Assembly: GCF_009728935.1 (NCBI RefSeq)
Contig: NZ_CP034235.1
Coordinates: forward strand, 2,146,001 to 2,210,000
From: Paenibacillus psychroresistens
Lineage (GTDB): Bacteria > Bacillota > Bacilli > Paenibacillales > NBRC-103111
Reading direction: 5' to 3'
DNA length: 64,000 nt
In this document: piece by piece, positions 9,600-19,099 of the stretch
How positions within the stretch are numbered: the stretch's first letter is position 1
How the letters are laid out: each line of letters starts with the position of its first letter
Made by a program: the position numbers and the translations under genes
The notes under the pieces: model-generated
Database searches by the model: none
The model's input: the letters and a program-made list of their open reading frames with translations, nothing else
What the model was told of the DNA's origin: nothing

Positions 9600-11180
9600 T
9601 TATTGAATTAAATTTCTTCTAAACTCTGCAGGAGATAATTGCTCAAGCTTTTTGAATGTCGTAAAAAAATAATTAGTGTTTAAATATCCGACCTGTTCCG
9701 CTATATCAGCTATCTTCATGTTTGTCTCCGTTAGCAGCTTTTTGGCCATTTGAATTCGAATCAGGTTGATATAATTGGTAAATTGCTCGCCGGTTTGTTT
9801 TTTAAAGATATAGCCAAGATAACCAGGGCTGATATTAAACTTTTCCGAGACAGTCGATAAGTTGATATTTTGCGTATAAAAACGTTCAATGTAACTCTTA
9901 ACTTTACTAATAATTGGACTAAAATCATCCGGTTTTCTTTCCAATAAATCGATTGCATAGTGAATCAAGCTTTTAATTTCATCCAACGACTGTGAGCTGG
10001 AGTAATTCGCAAATGTATTAATCGATATTTTGGGAAGCAAGAGGGAAAATGTCTCAGGATCGTGCAGTTTTTTGCGCAAGGCATATTTAATATGAAACAG
10101 GATTTCGATGATCACCTCCTGAACCTGTGTTGAATTATAGGTATTATTCTCCAATATGAGAGAGGCAATATTATCTACAAATCTTATGGAACGATCGCGA
10201 TCTTGTTCTGCAATGGCTATTTGAAGCTCTGTCCCGTCAACAATCTCCATAATATCGTTTGCAGAATCCATGACAGCCTCATAGACTAAAACACTATTTG
10301 ATGGTCGGAGCAGCTGATAATTTTGCAGCCGTTTGGCGCGATTATAGCTGGTTTGGACATTTTGAAACATCGATTCCAAGCTCCCGATTGTAACCAAAAC
10401 ATCTACTTTTAGTAATTTATTGATAATCTCCACACATTCCTTGAGGATTGATTTAATGTATGAAATATCTTTTTCTGAATCGTGAGAGAAAACAATGACA
10501 ATATCTTCTTCTGGACTGCAAAATATTTGAAAAAGCAGCTGTTGCCCGATTATTTCACTGCAAATATTCTGAATGGCAAAGCGGAGTAGGGTTTGATGTG
10601 GGATTTTCTCACCAAGCTTACGTTCGGGATGATCCACCATTTTGATGATGGTTGTGAGATATCCGGAGGTGCCAATAGACATGTGAAGCAATCTGGCTCT
10701 TTCTAGAAATTCGCCTTTGTCGATATCACCTGCTACCCACCGATATAGAATATTATCCTTAAGGATATTCTGGCCTTGCCTGAACTCGATTTCCTTGTCA
10801 ATTTCACTCTCGATTTTTTGAGCAATGGTTTGGATGGTTGATTTTAATTCGATTACGGATACAGGCTTCAGCAAATAATTTTCAATGCCGAGCTCAATAG
10901 CTTTCTTCACGTATTCGAAATCATCGTAGCCGCTTAACACGACATATTTCATATTTAGTTTTCTGGCTTTAAGTGCTGAAATTAACTCAAGCCCATTCAT
11001 TTCATGCATCTTGATATCTGTTATTAGGATGTGAGCGGAACAATGAGTAAGCAGTTCAAGAGCTTCGGTTGCATTGGAACACCGGCCGATAATTTCCATG
11101 CCAAGCTCTTCCCAGTTGATTAAGCTTTGGAGCCCTTGTAGAATTAGAGGTTCGTCATCGACTATTACTACCTTGTACAT
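9600..11180 (-). CDS. YesN-type response regulator (REC + AraC DNA-binding domain)
   Basis: This is a 526-residue transcription regulator. An N-terminal receiver domain spans about residues 1-120, with the acidic pair D8-D9, phospho-acceptor D55 in LITDIKM and switch Lys K105 in LLKP. A long central region of about 300 residues is typical for YesN-like proteins, and a C-terminal AraC double helix-turn-helix occupies about residues 425-526 (SPGYLGYIFKKQTGEQF, IADIAEQVGYLNTNYFF). It overlaps the upstream kinase gene by 26 bases and has its own AAGGAGG site. It most likely receives phosphate from that kinase and activates the divergent importer operon at 13.2 kb and the GH93 gene behind it. Confidence 0.94.
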   Translation of the reverse strand: MYKVVIVDDEPLILQGLQSLINWEELGMEIIGRCSNATEALELLTHCSAHILITDIKMHEMNGLELISALKARKLNMKYVVLSGYDDFEYVKKAIELGIENYLLKPVSVIELKSTIQTIAQKIESEIDKEIEFRQGQNILKDNILYRWVAGDIDKGEFLERARLLHMSIGTSGYLTTIIKMVDHPERKLGEKIPHQTLLRFAIQNICSEIIGQQLLFQIFCSPEEDIVIVFSHDSEKDISYIKSILKECVEIINKLLKVDVLVTIGSLESMFQNVQTSYNRAKRLQNYQLLRPSNSVLVYEAVMDSANDIMEIVDGTELQIAIAEQDRDRSIRFVDNIASLILENNTYNSTQVQEVIIEILFHIKYALRKKLHDPETFSLLLPKISINTFANYSSSQSLDEIKSLIHYAIDLLERKPDDFSPIISKVKSYIERFYTQNINLSTVSEKFNISPGYLGYIFKKQTGEQFTNYINLIRIQMAKKLLTETNMKIADIAEQVGYLNTNYFFTTFKKLEQLSPAEFRRNLIQ

Positions 11181-12972
11181 CTTGCTGAACCTCCTTAATT
11201 AGCTTTGCTGGGAAAACGATGGTAACCACGGTTCCCTGATTTTTAAGACTCGTTACACTTAAACCATATTGCTTGCCAAAAGCAATTTTTATCCGTTCGT
11301 TAACGTTGGACATGCCAATGCTATCCTTAGCCGGGTTGGAATAATCCAAATGCTGTCTGATCTCTATTAATTTAAGCTCGGTCATGCCGCTGCCATTATC
11401 CTCGATTGTTACAATTAAATCCTCACCCTCCTTAATTCCCTTAAGCGTTAACTGATTGTCTTTTCGTTCAGGTCGGAAACCGTGAATAAGATAGTTTTCC
11501 AGTATAGGTTGAAACAGATGTTTAATCATCCCCAATTGCAGGATATCGGGATCTATCTCAAAGGTATAAGAAAAGTTTTCCGCATAACGGATTTTAAATA
11601 AGCTGAGATATAAATCACAAAAACCGATTTCTTCCTCGACGGTAACAGCCATTTGATCCTTAGCTGAGCTTCTGAGAAGCTTTGCCAGAATGTAAATCAT
11701 ATGAGCAGCGCTCTGGTCGCCTGACATAACTGTTTTCATGCGAATGGCTTCAAGCGTATTGTAAAGAAAATGCGGATTAACTTGCGCCTGCAGCGCTTTA
11801 AGCTCTGAATGTTTTTGCTTGAGCTCTAAGACATAGTAACGATCAATATAATCGACTAATTTTTCGCACATCCGGTTGAAGCTGATGGAAATTTCATCAA
11901 ATTCATCCATATCGTTTTTTACAGGCAAGCGAATCGATAGATTCCCCGTTCCAATAATTTTTAAATGCTTGGTGATACGGGAAACTCTACTAGAGAAAAG
12001 TCTAGATCCTGCGAACATTAACAGGATGCAAGCGCCGATACAGCCAAGCGATATAAGAAGGATCTTGTTGCGAATTTGATTCGCTTTCGACAAAATCAGT
12101 TTCTCGGGAAAAAGACTGACGACGACATTTCCAGTCTCGGAGGATACTTCCTTATATAGGACTGTTTTTACGCCATCGATTACGGTTGAATTGCCGGATT
12201 GCATAATCTGATTAAAGTAGGGATAAGGTTTGCCATAGTATTTATTGGTAGAGTCGAAGATTAGGTCGCCATTTTTGGTCAGAATGATGAACTCGCTGCC
12301 TAAATCGTTTTGTAGTGAAATGATATTCTGGAATATTAACGGGTTGAAATCGACCAATAGCAAGCCTGCAATGTCGATCAGGTTATCCTCTTTAAGCTTC
12401 ATCGAGATTGTAAAAACTAAAGGGGAGGAAGCACTGCGGTAGGTCGGGATATGTGCTCCGAAAATATCGGTATAATTGGATGAGCTTTCTCCTTTTTGCA
12501 AGGTAGCTTGATAAAGGTAGTCTTCATAATCGCTATAGGAAACAGAAGTATTGGAATATTCATAAATGCGAGAATCCTTTTTTTTGTAAACAGATATCCC
12601 GGCGATATCCGGATCACGACTAATGGCTGAGGACATATAGTCATCGAATATCCACTTTGATTCAATATATTTCAAGCTGAAGGGTTCGTACTCGGCTTGC
12701 ATGAAATAATCGATGTCCTGGACAAATTTTTTATCAATCAGGGTTTGTTTCAATAATGTCGTTACGGTATCCAGCTTTGCATCGAGCAGGGACATAATTT
12801 GATGGATAATAACATCGTTATACTTTAATTCTTTCTCCTTAATAAGCGAAGTTGTGCTATTGACAGTTACATAAGACATCGTAAAAAAGGTGGCGATCGT
12901 GATTAGCATATATACCAAAAAGATCTTATTAAAATATTTTCTGCTAATAAAACGCTGATATAACAGCTTCAT
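11155..12972 (-). CDS. YesM-type sensor histidine kinase
   Basis: This 605-residue membrane kinase has a first transmembrane segment at about residues 15-35 and an extracellular Cache-like sensor of roughly 260 residues. A second membrane segment lies near residue 305, followed by a HAMP domain (FDEISISFNRMCEKL). The His_kinase motif QVNPHFLYNTLE carries phospho-acceptor H401. The ATP-binding domain has its N-box (QPILENYLIHGF), DNGSGM and IGMSNVNER. The start is set by an AAGGAGG site 6 bases before ATG. It lies first in a minus-strand operon with the response regulator and is divergent from the importer at 13.2 kb, so it probably senses the transported sugar, perhaps through the binding protein. 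Confidence 0.94.
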   Translation of the reverse strand: MKLLYQRFISRKYFNKIFLVYMLITIATFFTMSYVTVNSTTSLIKEKELKYNDVIIHQIMSLLDAKLDTVTTLLKQTLIDKKFVQDIDYFMQAEYEPFSLKYIESKWIFDDYMSSAISRDPDIAGISVYKKKDSRIYEYSNTSVSYSDYEDYLYQATLQKGESSSNYTDIFGAHIPTYRSASSPLVFTISMKLKEDNLIDIAGLLLVDFNPLIFQNIISLQNDLGSEFIILTKNGDLIFDSTNKYYGKPYPYFNQIMQSGNSTVIDGVKTVLYKEVSSETGNVVVSLFPEKLILSKANQIRNKILLISLGCIGACILLMFAGSRLFSSRVSRITKHLKIIGTGNLSIRLPVKNDMDEFDEISISFNRMCEKLVDYIDRYYVLELKQKHSELKALQAQVNPHFLYNTLEAIRMKTVMSGDQSAAHMIYILAKLLRSSAKDQMAVTVEEEIGFCDLYLSLFKIRYAENFSYTFEIDPDILQLGMIKHLFQPILENYLIHGFRPERKDNQLTLKGIKEGEDLIVTIEDNGSGMTELKLIEIRQHLDYSNPAKDSIGMSNVNERIKIAFGKQYGLSVTSLKNQGTVVTIVFPAKLIKEVQQDVQGSNSR

Positions 12973-13126
12973 TTCGTTCCTCCTTGTAAACGCTCAGCAT
13001 GATCTGCTTGTGTAGGAAGCAAGTATAACACATATTATTTTGGCTGATAACGCACTTGAATCAGCATTCGTGGAATCGTTACTTAATCGTAAATTTTTAA
13101 ACTACTTCTCTATTGCGAGGTGGATA

Positions 13127-13132
13127 TATAAT
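13127..13132 (+). promoter_or_regulatory. Candidate -10 box (TATAAT) of the 13.2-kb importer operon
   Basis: A perfect TATAAT stands 62 bases before the permease start, with no recognisable -35 hexamer 16-18 bases upstream. That pattern is expected for a promoter that depends on an activator such as the divergent AraC-type response regulator. The intergenic region (12973-13194) should hold the operator. Confidence 0.45.
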
Positions 13133-13194
13133 AAAGCCGAAAGAGGAACACAAGCCGATAAGACATACGGTAATCTTAAATGGAGGAATAAATA

Positions 13195-14100
13195 ATGAAA
13201 GCTAGAACAACTCTTTTCCTTATGGCTTTACCAAGCTTCATACTGCTGATTGCTTTCTTATATGTGCCCCTATACGGATGGATATACGCTTTTTTTAAGT
13301 ATAGGCCTGGGGTTCCTTTGTCTGGAAGCCCCTTTGTAGGCTTGGAATATTTCCGGGTTGCCTTTGGAGATAAGGAAGTGCTTCTCGTCTTGCGAAATAC
13401 GCTGGTGCTCAGCTTCCTAACACTTCTTTGTACGCCGTTGCCGGCAATTGGTGCGATTCTGTTATCTGAGATCCCCAGTAAGCGGTTTAGGAATTTCTTG
13501 CAGACGGTAACAACCATTCCGAATTTTATTAGCTGGGTGTTGGTCTATTCCGTATTTTTCTCTATTTTTTCAATTAACGATGGTCTACTAAATCAGTTGT
13601 TGTTTAAACTGCATTTAATTAATGATCCTACTAATTTCCTTGGGGACGCTGATATGGCATGGTATTTTCAAACTGCTGTTGGTTTATGGAAGTCACTCGG
13701 TTTTTCGATGATTATCTACATTGCAGCTATTGCGGGTATAGATCCTTCTCTATATGAAGCGGCTAAGGTAGATGGAGCAGGGAGATTTCAAATGATGAGG
13801 CATATCACTGTCCCTGGCATTGCACCGACCTTTATGGTGTTGCTGATTCTGGGCATTGGTTCCCTATTATCGGGAGGTTCGTTCGTAGGCAACGCATTTG
13901 AACAATATTTTGTTTTCAATAACCAACTTGTTACCGACAAGCTCATGGTTCTCGATTTATATGTATACAGAATCGGCTTGCAGTTCAATGATTATTCTTT
14001 TTCCATTGCCATCGGCATGACTAAAACGATTGTTAGCTTGATATTGCTATTCTCTGTAAACTGGATTTCCAAAAAAATAAGAGGACAGTCGATCATCTGA
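13195..14100 (+). CDS. Sugar ABC transporter permease (LplB type)
   Basis: This is the first membrane subunit of the importer, 301 residues with about six transmembrane segments. The N-terminal LPSFILLIAFLYVPLYGW is characteristic of LplB-like permeases, which import complex oligosaccharides. The EAA loop is EAAKVDGAGRFQMMRH plus TVPGI at about residues 187-208. The ATG has a GGAGG site 7 bases upstream. It begins an operon of permease, permease, binding protein and, after a terminator, three glycosidase-like genes. The preceding divergent two-component genes are its likely regulators. Confidence 0.95.
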   Translation: MKARTTLFLMALPSFILLIAFLYVPLYGWIYAFFKYRPGVPLSGSPFVGLEYFRVAFGDKEVLLVLRNTLVLSFLTLLCTPLPAIGAILLSEIPSKRFRNFLQTVTTIPNFISWVLVYSVFFSIFSINDGLLNQLLFKLHLINDPTNFLGDADMAWYFQTAVGLWKSLGFSMIIYIAAIAGIDPSLYEAAKVDGAGRFQMMRHITVPGIAPTFMVLLILGIGSLLSGGSFVGNAFEQYFVFNNQLVTDKLMVLDLYVYRIGLQFNDYSFSIAIGMTKTIVSLILLFSVNWISKKIRGQSII

Positions 14101-14111
14101 GGAGGGTTGTT

Positions 14112-15008
14112 ATGAGAACAAATAGATCCGTAGGTACCATAAGCTTCCATGTCTTGAATTATTTCTTTCTAAGCCTCTTTGCGTTTATATGTGTTTACCC
14201 TTTCTACTATATCTTCATCTATACGATTAGTTCACCTGAGGATGCAGGGAGAGGGATTGCTCTTCTGCCTGTCCATCTCACGCTAAGCAATTATAACCTG
14301 ATCTTAAGCAACGATGGGATCATCTCGGCTTTTATTATTTCTGCATCGCGGACCCTAGTCGGCACAGTAATCACTTTATTTTTCTGTACGATCTTTGCTT
14401 TTGTTATGACACATAAAGAAACCCTGTTTCGGACCTTTATGTACCGCGTGACAATTGCTAGTCTGTATGTTTCCGCTGGATTGATTCCGTGGTTTCTGGT
14501 GATGAGAGCCTATGAGCTTAACAATAACTTTCTATTATATGTGCTTCCCTCGGCGATGTCAGGCTATTTTGTTCTTTTGATTAAGGTATATATTGAACAG
14601 CTCCCAGCTTCGCTGGAAGAGTCGGCTGTTATTGATGGGGCAGGCTATTTTACTGTGTTCCTGAAAATTATTATACCTCTCAGCATGCCTATACTAGCTG
14701 CTGTCGGGGTGTTTGCAGCCGTAAATCAGTGGAACTCCTTTTTTGACAATTTAATTCTTGTTGAAAACCCAAAACTGCAAACGCTGCAGTACTTGCTGTA
14801 TAGAGTGCTTGATCAATCTGAAGCACTTGCCCGGCAATATCAAAGAGGCGAGACATCGACCCTTTCTGCAGCAGGTCAAGCCATAATTACACCGACTGCT
14901 GTAAAGATGACAATCACCATGGTTGCGACAATACCCGTTCTGCTGATTTATCCGTTTTTGCAGCGTTATTTTGTCAAAGGAATCTTATTAGGTGCAGTTA
15001 AAGGGTAA
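14112..15008 (+). CDS. Sugar ABC transporter permease (YtcP/LplC type)
   Basis: This second permease of the importer has 298 residues and six predicted membrane segments. The EAA-like loop (LEESAVIDGAGYFTVFLKI, then PLSMP) lies near residues 173-197. The C-terminus FVKGILLGAVKG is diagnostic of the YtcP/LplC family. GGAGGG lies 5 bases before ATG, and the gap to the preceding gene is 11 bases, showing cotranscription. It forms a heterodimer with the LplB-type subunit. Confidence 0.95.
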   Translation: MRTNRSVGTISFHVLNYFFLSLFAFICVYPFYYIFIYTISSPEDAGRGIALLPVHLTLSNYNLILSNDGIISAFIISASRTLVGTVITLFFCTIFAFVMTHKETLFRTFMYRVTIASLYVSAGLIPWFLVMRAYELNNNFLLYVLPSAMSGYFVLLIKVYIEQLPASLEESAVIDGAGYFTVFLKIIIPLSMPILAAVGVFAAVNQWNSFFDNLILVENPKLQTLQYLLYRVLDQSEALARQYQRGETSTLSAAGQAIITPTAVKMTITMVATIPVLLIYPFLQRYFVKGILLGAVKG

Positions 15009-15104
15009 GAAATGTTCCTTGAGAGGGGGGATTATGGCAAGAGGCTTGGTTTAGATATAGCTTTATTGTTATTTGGAGATACAATACAAAGAGGAGGTTT
15101 AAGT

Positions 15105-16856
15105 ATGAAATTCAAAAAGTTTTCAGTCGTGTTAAGCATGTCTCTTGCCATTATTATGTCAGTATCGCTAATTGGGTGTTCAAAAAGCTCCTCAACAGCA
15201 ACGGAATCAACGAAAGTAGACTCATCTACTGCACCTGCAGCGGTAACATCTGATGCACCTGCACCAACGGCAGCTGCGGTAGCAAATGATTGTACCCTAA
15301 AGCTATGGGGCTTTAAATTTAATCAGAGTATTGACAGTCCGGGAGTTCAGACAGATCCTGTTTCCAAAGAAATCGAACGGGTTGTAGGCTGTAAAATCGA
15401 GCTTTACCCGCAAGAAAGCGAAGACCTTTTCTCAACTAAGCTGGCAAGCGGCGATATGCCTGACGTCATGGGTGTCAATCGCAAATTTGTGCAAAAATTA
15501 TTGGATGCAAAAGCAGTCCTTCCTTTAGACGAACTGGTTAAGCAAGCGCCAAACGTTTCGCAGTTTGATAAAATGCTTAATTTTGACAAAGAATTTTTGA
15601 GCGATGCGGATCATAAGCTCTATTTCATAACAAGAGCGCCAGAGGATTATACGCTTAATTTGGACGTAGGTATGTATCTACGTTGGGATTATTACAAGGA
15701 ATTGGGATCTCCACCAGTCAATAACGTGGATGATTATATAAAAGTATTGTCGGACATGGTGAAGAAACATCCAACGAATGATAAAGGCAAGAAAGTCTAT
15801 GGTCTTTCGCCTTGGTTCGACTGGGGAATGTGGAGCTGGACAACACCTGGATACCTTAACGGGATGTGGAATAATGGTCTAATTGATTATGACATGGCTG
15901 ATAATATGAAGCCGCTTTCTGTAGTAACCAATGAAAATAGCAGCTACTGGACAACAATTGATCTATTTTACAAGGCTAAAAAAGCAGGTATCTTAGACCC
16001 GGATTCCTTTACTCAGAAATTTGACAATTCGATTCAAAAAGGTCGGGATTTGCAGGTTGTAGGTGGTCTTGGAAACTTCTGGTTTAGCGATCCAAACAAA
16101 GTGTTTAAAGATGCTGGCGAGAACAAAGGCTTCATGGCCATTCCTCCAAAAGAAGGAACTAAAGCTAGATGGGGCGGTTATTGGCAGCCGCTCGGAGCGG
16201 ATTCGCATTATGCGATTTCCTCAAAAACCAAATATCCAGAGCAAGCGATGAAGCTTTATAATTACCTTTATTCGGTTGAAGGTTCAAGAACCATTAACAA
16301 TGGTATTAAGGGTAAAGATTGGGACGATGCAGGCGGTAAGCTGACAGTTACTCCGGAAGCACTGAAAACAATTGATGATAAAGATGCAGAAATAAAAACG
16401 GGTATCAGACGCTACAAAGATATTTTCCCAGGACTTCCAGAAAACTTCCGCGGAGAGTATACAAACCTCTTTAAATTGCCAGAGTTTACGATTAATAATT
16501 ATTCCCCGCTTGAAAAAGAGTACTATGCGGAGTTAGGTGTTACTGGAGCGGCAGATCTGTTGCAAAAACGTGTAGAAAATAAGGTTGCCAATACGGCAGT
16601 ATTGTTGCTTCGTCCGTTACAACCAGACGATTTGAAACGGATTGACGACAAGATTATGGACTATATGCTAAAAGCAGCTGTGAAAGTTGTGCTGGCTAAA
16701 GATGATGCTGAATATGCAGAATTAAAGCAGAAAACGATTGAAGATATCAAAGGCATGGATTTCGATAAGTCCTGGAAATACTGGGAAGGCATAACTTCAA
16801 CGATCAGCGATTATATTGCAAAAAATGATTTGAACAGAAATCCGGATACGAAGTAA
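15105..16856 (+). CDS. Extracellular solute-binding lipoprotein (LplA type)
   Basis: This is the substrate-capture protein of the importer, 583 residues, anchored to the outer face of the membrane. A signal peptide with lipobox LIGC places the modified cysteine at residue 25, followed by a Ser/Thr/Ala/Pro-rich tether. The mature part has the large two-lobed fold of LplA/YtcQ-type proteins. The frame is open upstream to 15012, but the ATG at 15105 is chosen because GAGGAGG lies 7 bases before it and the signal peptide starts there. A strong terminator follows at 16865, which would make the importer genes a separate transcript from the enzymes behind it. Confidence 0.93.
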   Translation: MKFKKFSVVLSMSLAIIMSVSLIGCSKSSSTATESTKVDSSTAPAAVTSDAPAPTAAAVANDCTLKLWGFKFNQSIDSPGVQTDPVSKEIERVVGCKIELYPQESEDLFSTKLASGDMPDVMGVNRKFVQKLLDAKAVLPLDELVKQAPNVSQFDKMLNFDKEFLSDADHKLYFITRAPEDYTLNLDVGMYLRWDYYKELGSPPVNNVDDYIKVLSDMVKKHPTNDKGKKVYGLSPWFDWGMWSWTTPGYLNGMWNNGLIDYDMADNMKPLSVVTNENSSYWTTIDLFYKAKKAGILDPDSFTQKFDNSIQKGRDLQVVGGLGNFWFSDPNKVFKDAGENKGFMAIPPKEGTKARWGGYWQPLGADSHYAISSKTKYPEQAMKLYNYLYSVEGSRTINNGIKGKDWDDAGGKLTVTPEALKTIDDKDAEIKTGIRRYKDIFPGLPENFRGEYTNLFKLPEFTINNYSPLEKEYYAELGVTGAADLLQKRVENKVANTAVLLLRPLQPDDLKRIDDKIMDYMLKAAVKVVLAKDDAEYAELKQKTIEDIKGMDFDKSWKYWEGITSTISDYIAKNDLNRNPDTK

Positions 16857-16864
16857 TTTAATTT

Positions 16865-16913
16865 AAAACAAGGCACCCCTTGCAAGCTAAGGATGGGAGG
16901 GGTGCTTTGTTTT
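16865..16913 (+). terminator. Strong hairpin after the binding-protein gene
   Basis: A 16-bp stem with one G-U pair (AAAACAAGGCACCCCT with AGGGGTGCTTTGTTTT) and a 17-base loop lies 8 bases after the stop codon. It can end transcription or protect the 3' end of the binding-protein mRNA while letting some polymerase read into the glycosidase genes. Confidence 0.85.
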
Positions 16914-16960
16914 ACCATGACTTATTTGCTCCTATAAAAAAATGATTTGGAGGAATGACA

Positions 16961-19087
16961 ATGACGATAGATTTAAACAGTAATAGAGGCAACAGCGTTT
17001 ATCGAAAGGAGCCACAGCTCCCCATACTATTACAATCGAACGCTTTACAAGTTTCATATGACTCACAGGATGGTTTGCCTTATCAATATCTAATGAAGGC
17101 AAACAACAATAGCTTTTGGGGGGAGCCTTACGGCGCACCAATGGAAGTGACAATTTGTCAGCTCGATCCACGCAAATTTCTCACAACAGCTATTTCCGTT
17201 TCTAAATTTGAGAAGAACGAAAATATAATCGATTTTCATTTTGAGACATTTTTTGAAGCTGCTATTGCTGTTTCTTTTGTAATCCGCTATACGCTTGAAG
17301 CAGCAGCACTAATCGTTACCCTTGAGGAGGTTTTGGAGCATGCAGGATATGAGCTGATTGAGGTATCCATGCCTGGACTTGTCAGTGTTCGCGAGGATGA
17401 AGATGGTGCTTGGCTAGCCCATGGCAATGAGGGAGGCAGTCTTGTTACCTTGAAGGAGGCTGAAATCGGTGCTCTTCCGGAAGACCCTTATTTTGGAAAA
17501 GTCCTGGCTGCTTTACCCGTTGTCATGGCCGGGAATAAAAATGGTGCCTGTGCGCTTGAGGTGCAGTCTTTTCTAGATGGTACATTATTGCAAGTGGATG
17601 CTCAGAATGATCAGCGTATTGCGCTGCTCGGTACGGTAAAAACCTATCGCGTCAATGGCAGCCAATCTTACAACTTGAACGATGGCAATCAACGTAATTC
17701 CGGTAATGATCGTACACCAAACTTATTAGCAGAACAAAAATCCATTTGCCGGCTAGATTTTATTGGAGACCATGATGGAAACGGTAAAGTTGATTGGCTG
17801 GATGCGGCAAAGCTGGTTCAGGAGCGGATGCCCCGCATTCCCACTGATTATTATAATGATAAGCTGCTTTATTTAATTGGATGCGATAACCCAATGTTTG
17901 AAAAGCCGCGGACTACCTTTGCACAATGCGAAGAACTAATTAGCGGAATTTCCATGCTAACGGACAACGCCCCCCAGATTGCCTATTTAGCGGGCTTTCA
18001 ATATGAAGGACATGACACTGGATATCCGGCTGTCGATAAAGTTAATGCACGATTAGGTGGGTATAGCGGTTATTTGCAGTTGAAGTTGAATGCAAAAGCT
18101 CATAACTGCGTGGTTAGTCTGGATGACAATTATGACGATGCTTACATGACAAGCCCGCAGTGGGATGAAACGATTATTGCAAGACGTCCAGACGGGGAAA
18201 TATGGAAAAGCCGAGTTTGGAGTAAGGATGTCTCTTATATTATTGGCCTCAGTAAATATATGAAAGCTGCTGCCCCGCAGCGCGTTCGTTTTACTAAAGA
18301 TTATTATCAGCTCGAAGAAACAACTTTGATTGACGTGTTATCTTGGTTTGCCATCAAACATGATTGGGATCCCGAGCATCCGGCTAGTGGTGTCAAAAAT
18401 TTCTTCGAAGGCAGAGTAAAGCTTTTTGATGAATTTGCGCAATATGGCATCAACGTTGTTTCGGAGCAATTGCGTTATCCATGGGTTGGTAAGATGTCCC
18501 TTAGTGTGGACGGGGTTCATGGGGGCAAATGTCCATTCGGTGGTCAACCTATCCCTTTACTGCCGCTGATCTATAAGCATTCGGTGATTTATGGAGGGGA
18601 GCCGGGTCCTGCTCCTAAGGATCCAGGTTCAATCCTCTTTTATAATAGTCGTCCAGGTCCATGGTTTGGAGCCGATTCTGAATATGAGGATATTACGGAT
18701 TTCTATTATTTAAATCTTGTACCCTGGATGAAGCTGCATGCCTTGGATATCGAGACCTTTGAAAGAATTGGGGAGCTTGCATCTATCGGACTATCAGGCG
18801 GTGGCCTTATAAAGGTGAATGAGTTTCAGAAAACTCATGAGGCGATTTTGGACGGTGTTACTATTCTCAAGGATAGTAGTTTGACTTGTGCACTTGACGA
18901 TAAAAGAATCGTATTCTACTCAACCGAAGAACGTGAGCTGGAATATCCGTTACCTAGTCACTCTACAATTATAGAGACTCAAGCGTTGTTTTCAGACCGC
19001 AGCGAAACGTATCCTTATCGATTAGAGCATAAAAAAATTCGAATCAAGGTGCCCGCACGCCGCCCTATCATGATTTATTTAGGATAA
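16961..19087 (+). CDS. GH101-like (endo-alpha-N-acetylgalactosaminidase-related) protein, cytoplasmic
   Basis: This 708-residue protein matches the layout of GH101-type enzymes. There is an N-terminal beta-rich part, then a calcium-site-like DHDGNGKVDWLDA from about residue 270. A barrel region follows with the YEGHDTGYP block, a conserved D458 in LIDVLSW (nucleophile position) and E502 in VVSEQL (acid/base position). Classical members are secreted and release the Gal-GalNAc disaccharide from mucin-type glycans; this one has no signal peptide and is shorter, so its substrate is probably different. The ATG at 16961 is preferred over 16955 because GGAGG would otherwise be only one base away. 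It is followed by GH78 and GHL6 genes at 12- and 38-base gaps, in one operon. Confidence 0.6.
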   Translation: MTIDLNSNRGNSVYRKEPQLPILLQSNALQVSYDSQDGLPYQYLMKANNNSFWGEPYGAPMEVTICQLDPRKFLTTAISVSKFEKNENIIDFHFETFFEAAIAVSFVIRYTLEAAALIVTLEEVLEHAGYELIEVSMPGLVSVREDEDGAWLAHGNEGGSLVTLKEAEIGALPEDPYFGKVLAALPVVMAGNKNGACALEVQSFLDGTLLQVDAQNDQRIALLGTVKTYRVNGSQSYNLNDGNQRNSGNDRTPNLLAEQKSICRLDFIGDHDGNGKVDWLDAAKLVQERMPRIPTDYYNDKLLYLIGCDNPMFEKPRTTFAQCEELISGISMLTDNAPQIAYLAGFQYEGHDTGYPAVDKVNARLGGYSGYLQLKLNAKAHNCVVSLDDNYDDAYMTSPQWDETIIARRPDGEIWKSRVWSKDVSYIIGLSKYMKAAAPQRVRFTKDYYQLEETTLIDVLSWFAIKHDWDPEHPASGVKNFFEGRVKLFDEFAQYGINVVSEQLRYPWVGKMSLSVDGVHGGKCPFGGQPIPLLPLIYKHSVIYGGEPGPAPKDPGSILFYNSRPGPWFGADSEYEDITDFYYLNLVPWMKLHALDIETFERIGELASIGLSGGGLIKVNEFQKTHEAILDGVTILKDSSLTCALDDKRIVFYSTEERELEYPLPSHSTIIETQALFSDRSETYPYRLEHKKIRIKVPARRPIMIYLG

Positions 19088-19099
19088 AGGAGCATTCAA

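Noticed and set aside
13176..13517. 113-codon minus-strand frame opposite the first LplB-type permease
   Set aside because: It is composition-driven antisense; the permease on the plus strand has membrane segments, a ribosome site and operon context.
15012..15104. Upstream extension of the binding protein to 15012
   Set aside because: It lacks a lipoprotein signal start, and a GAGGAGG site clearly marks ATG 15105.
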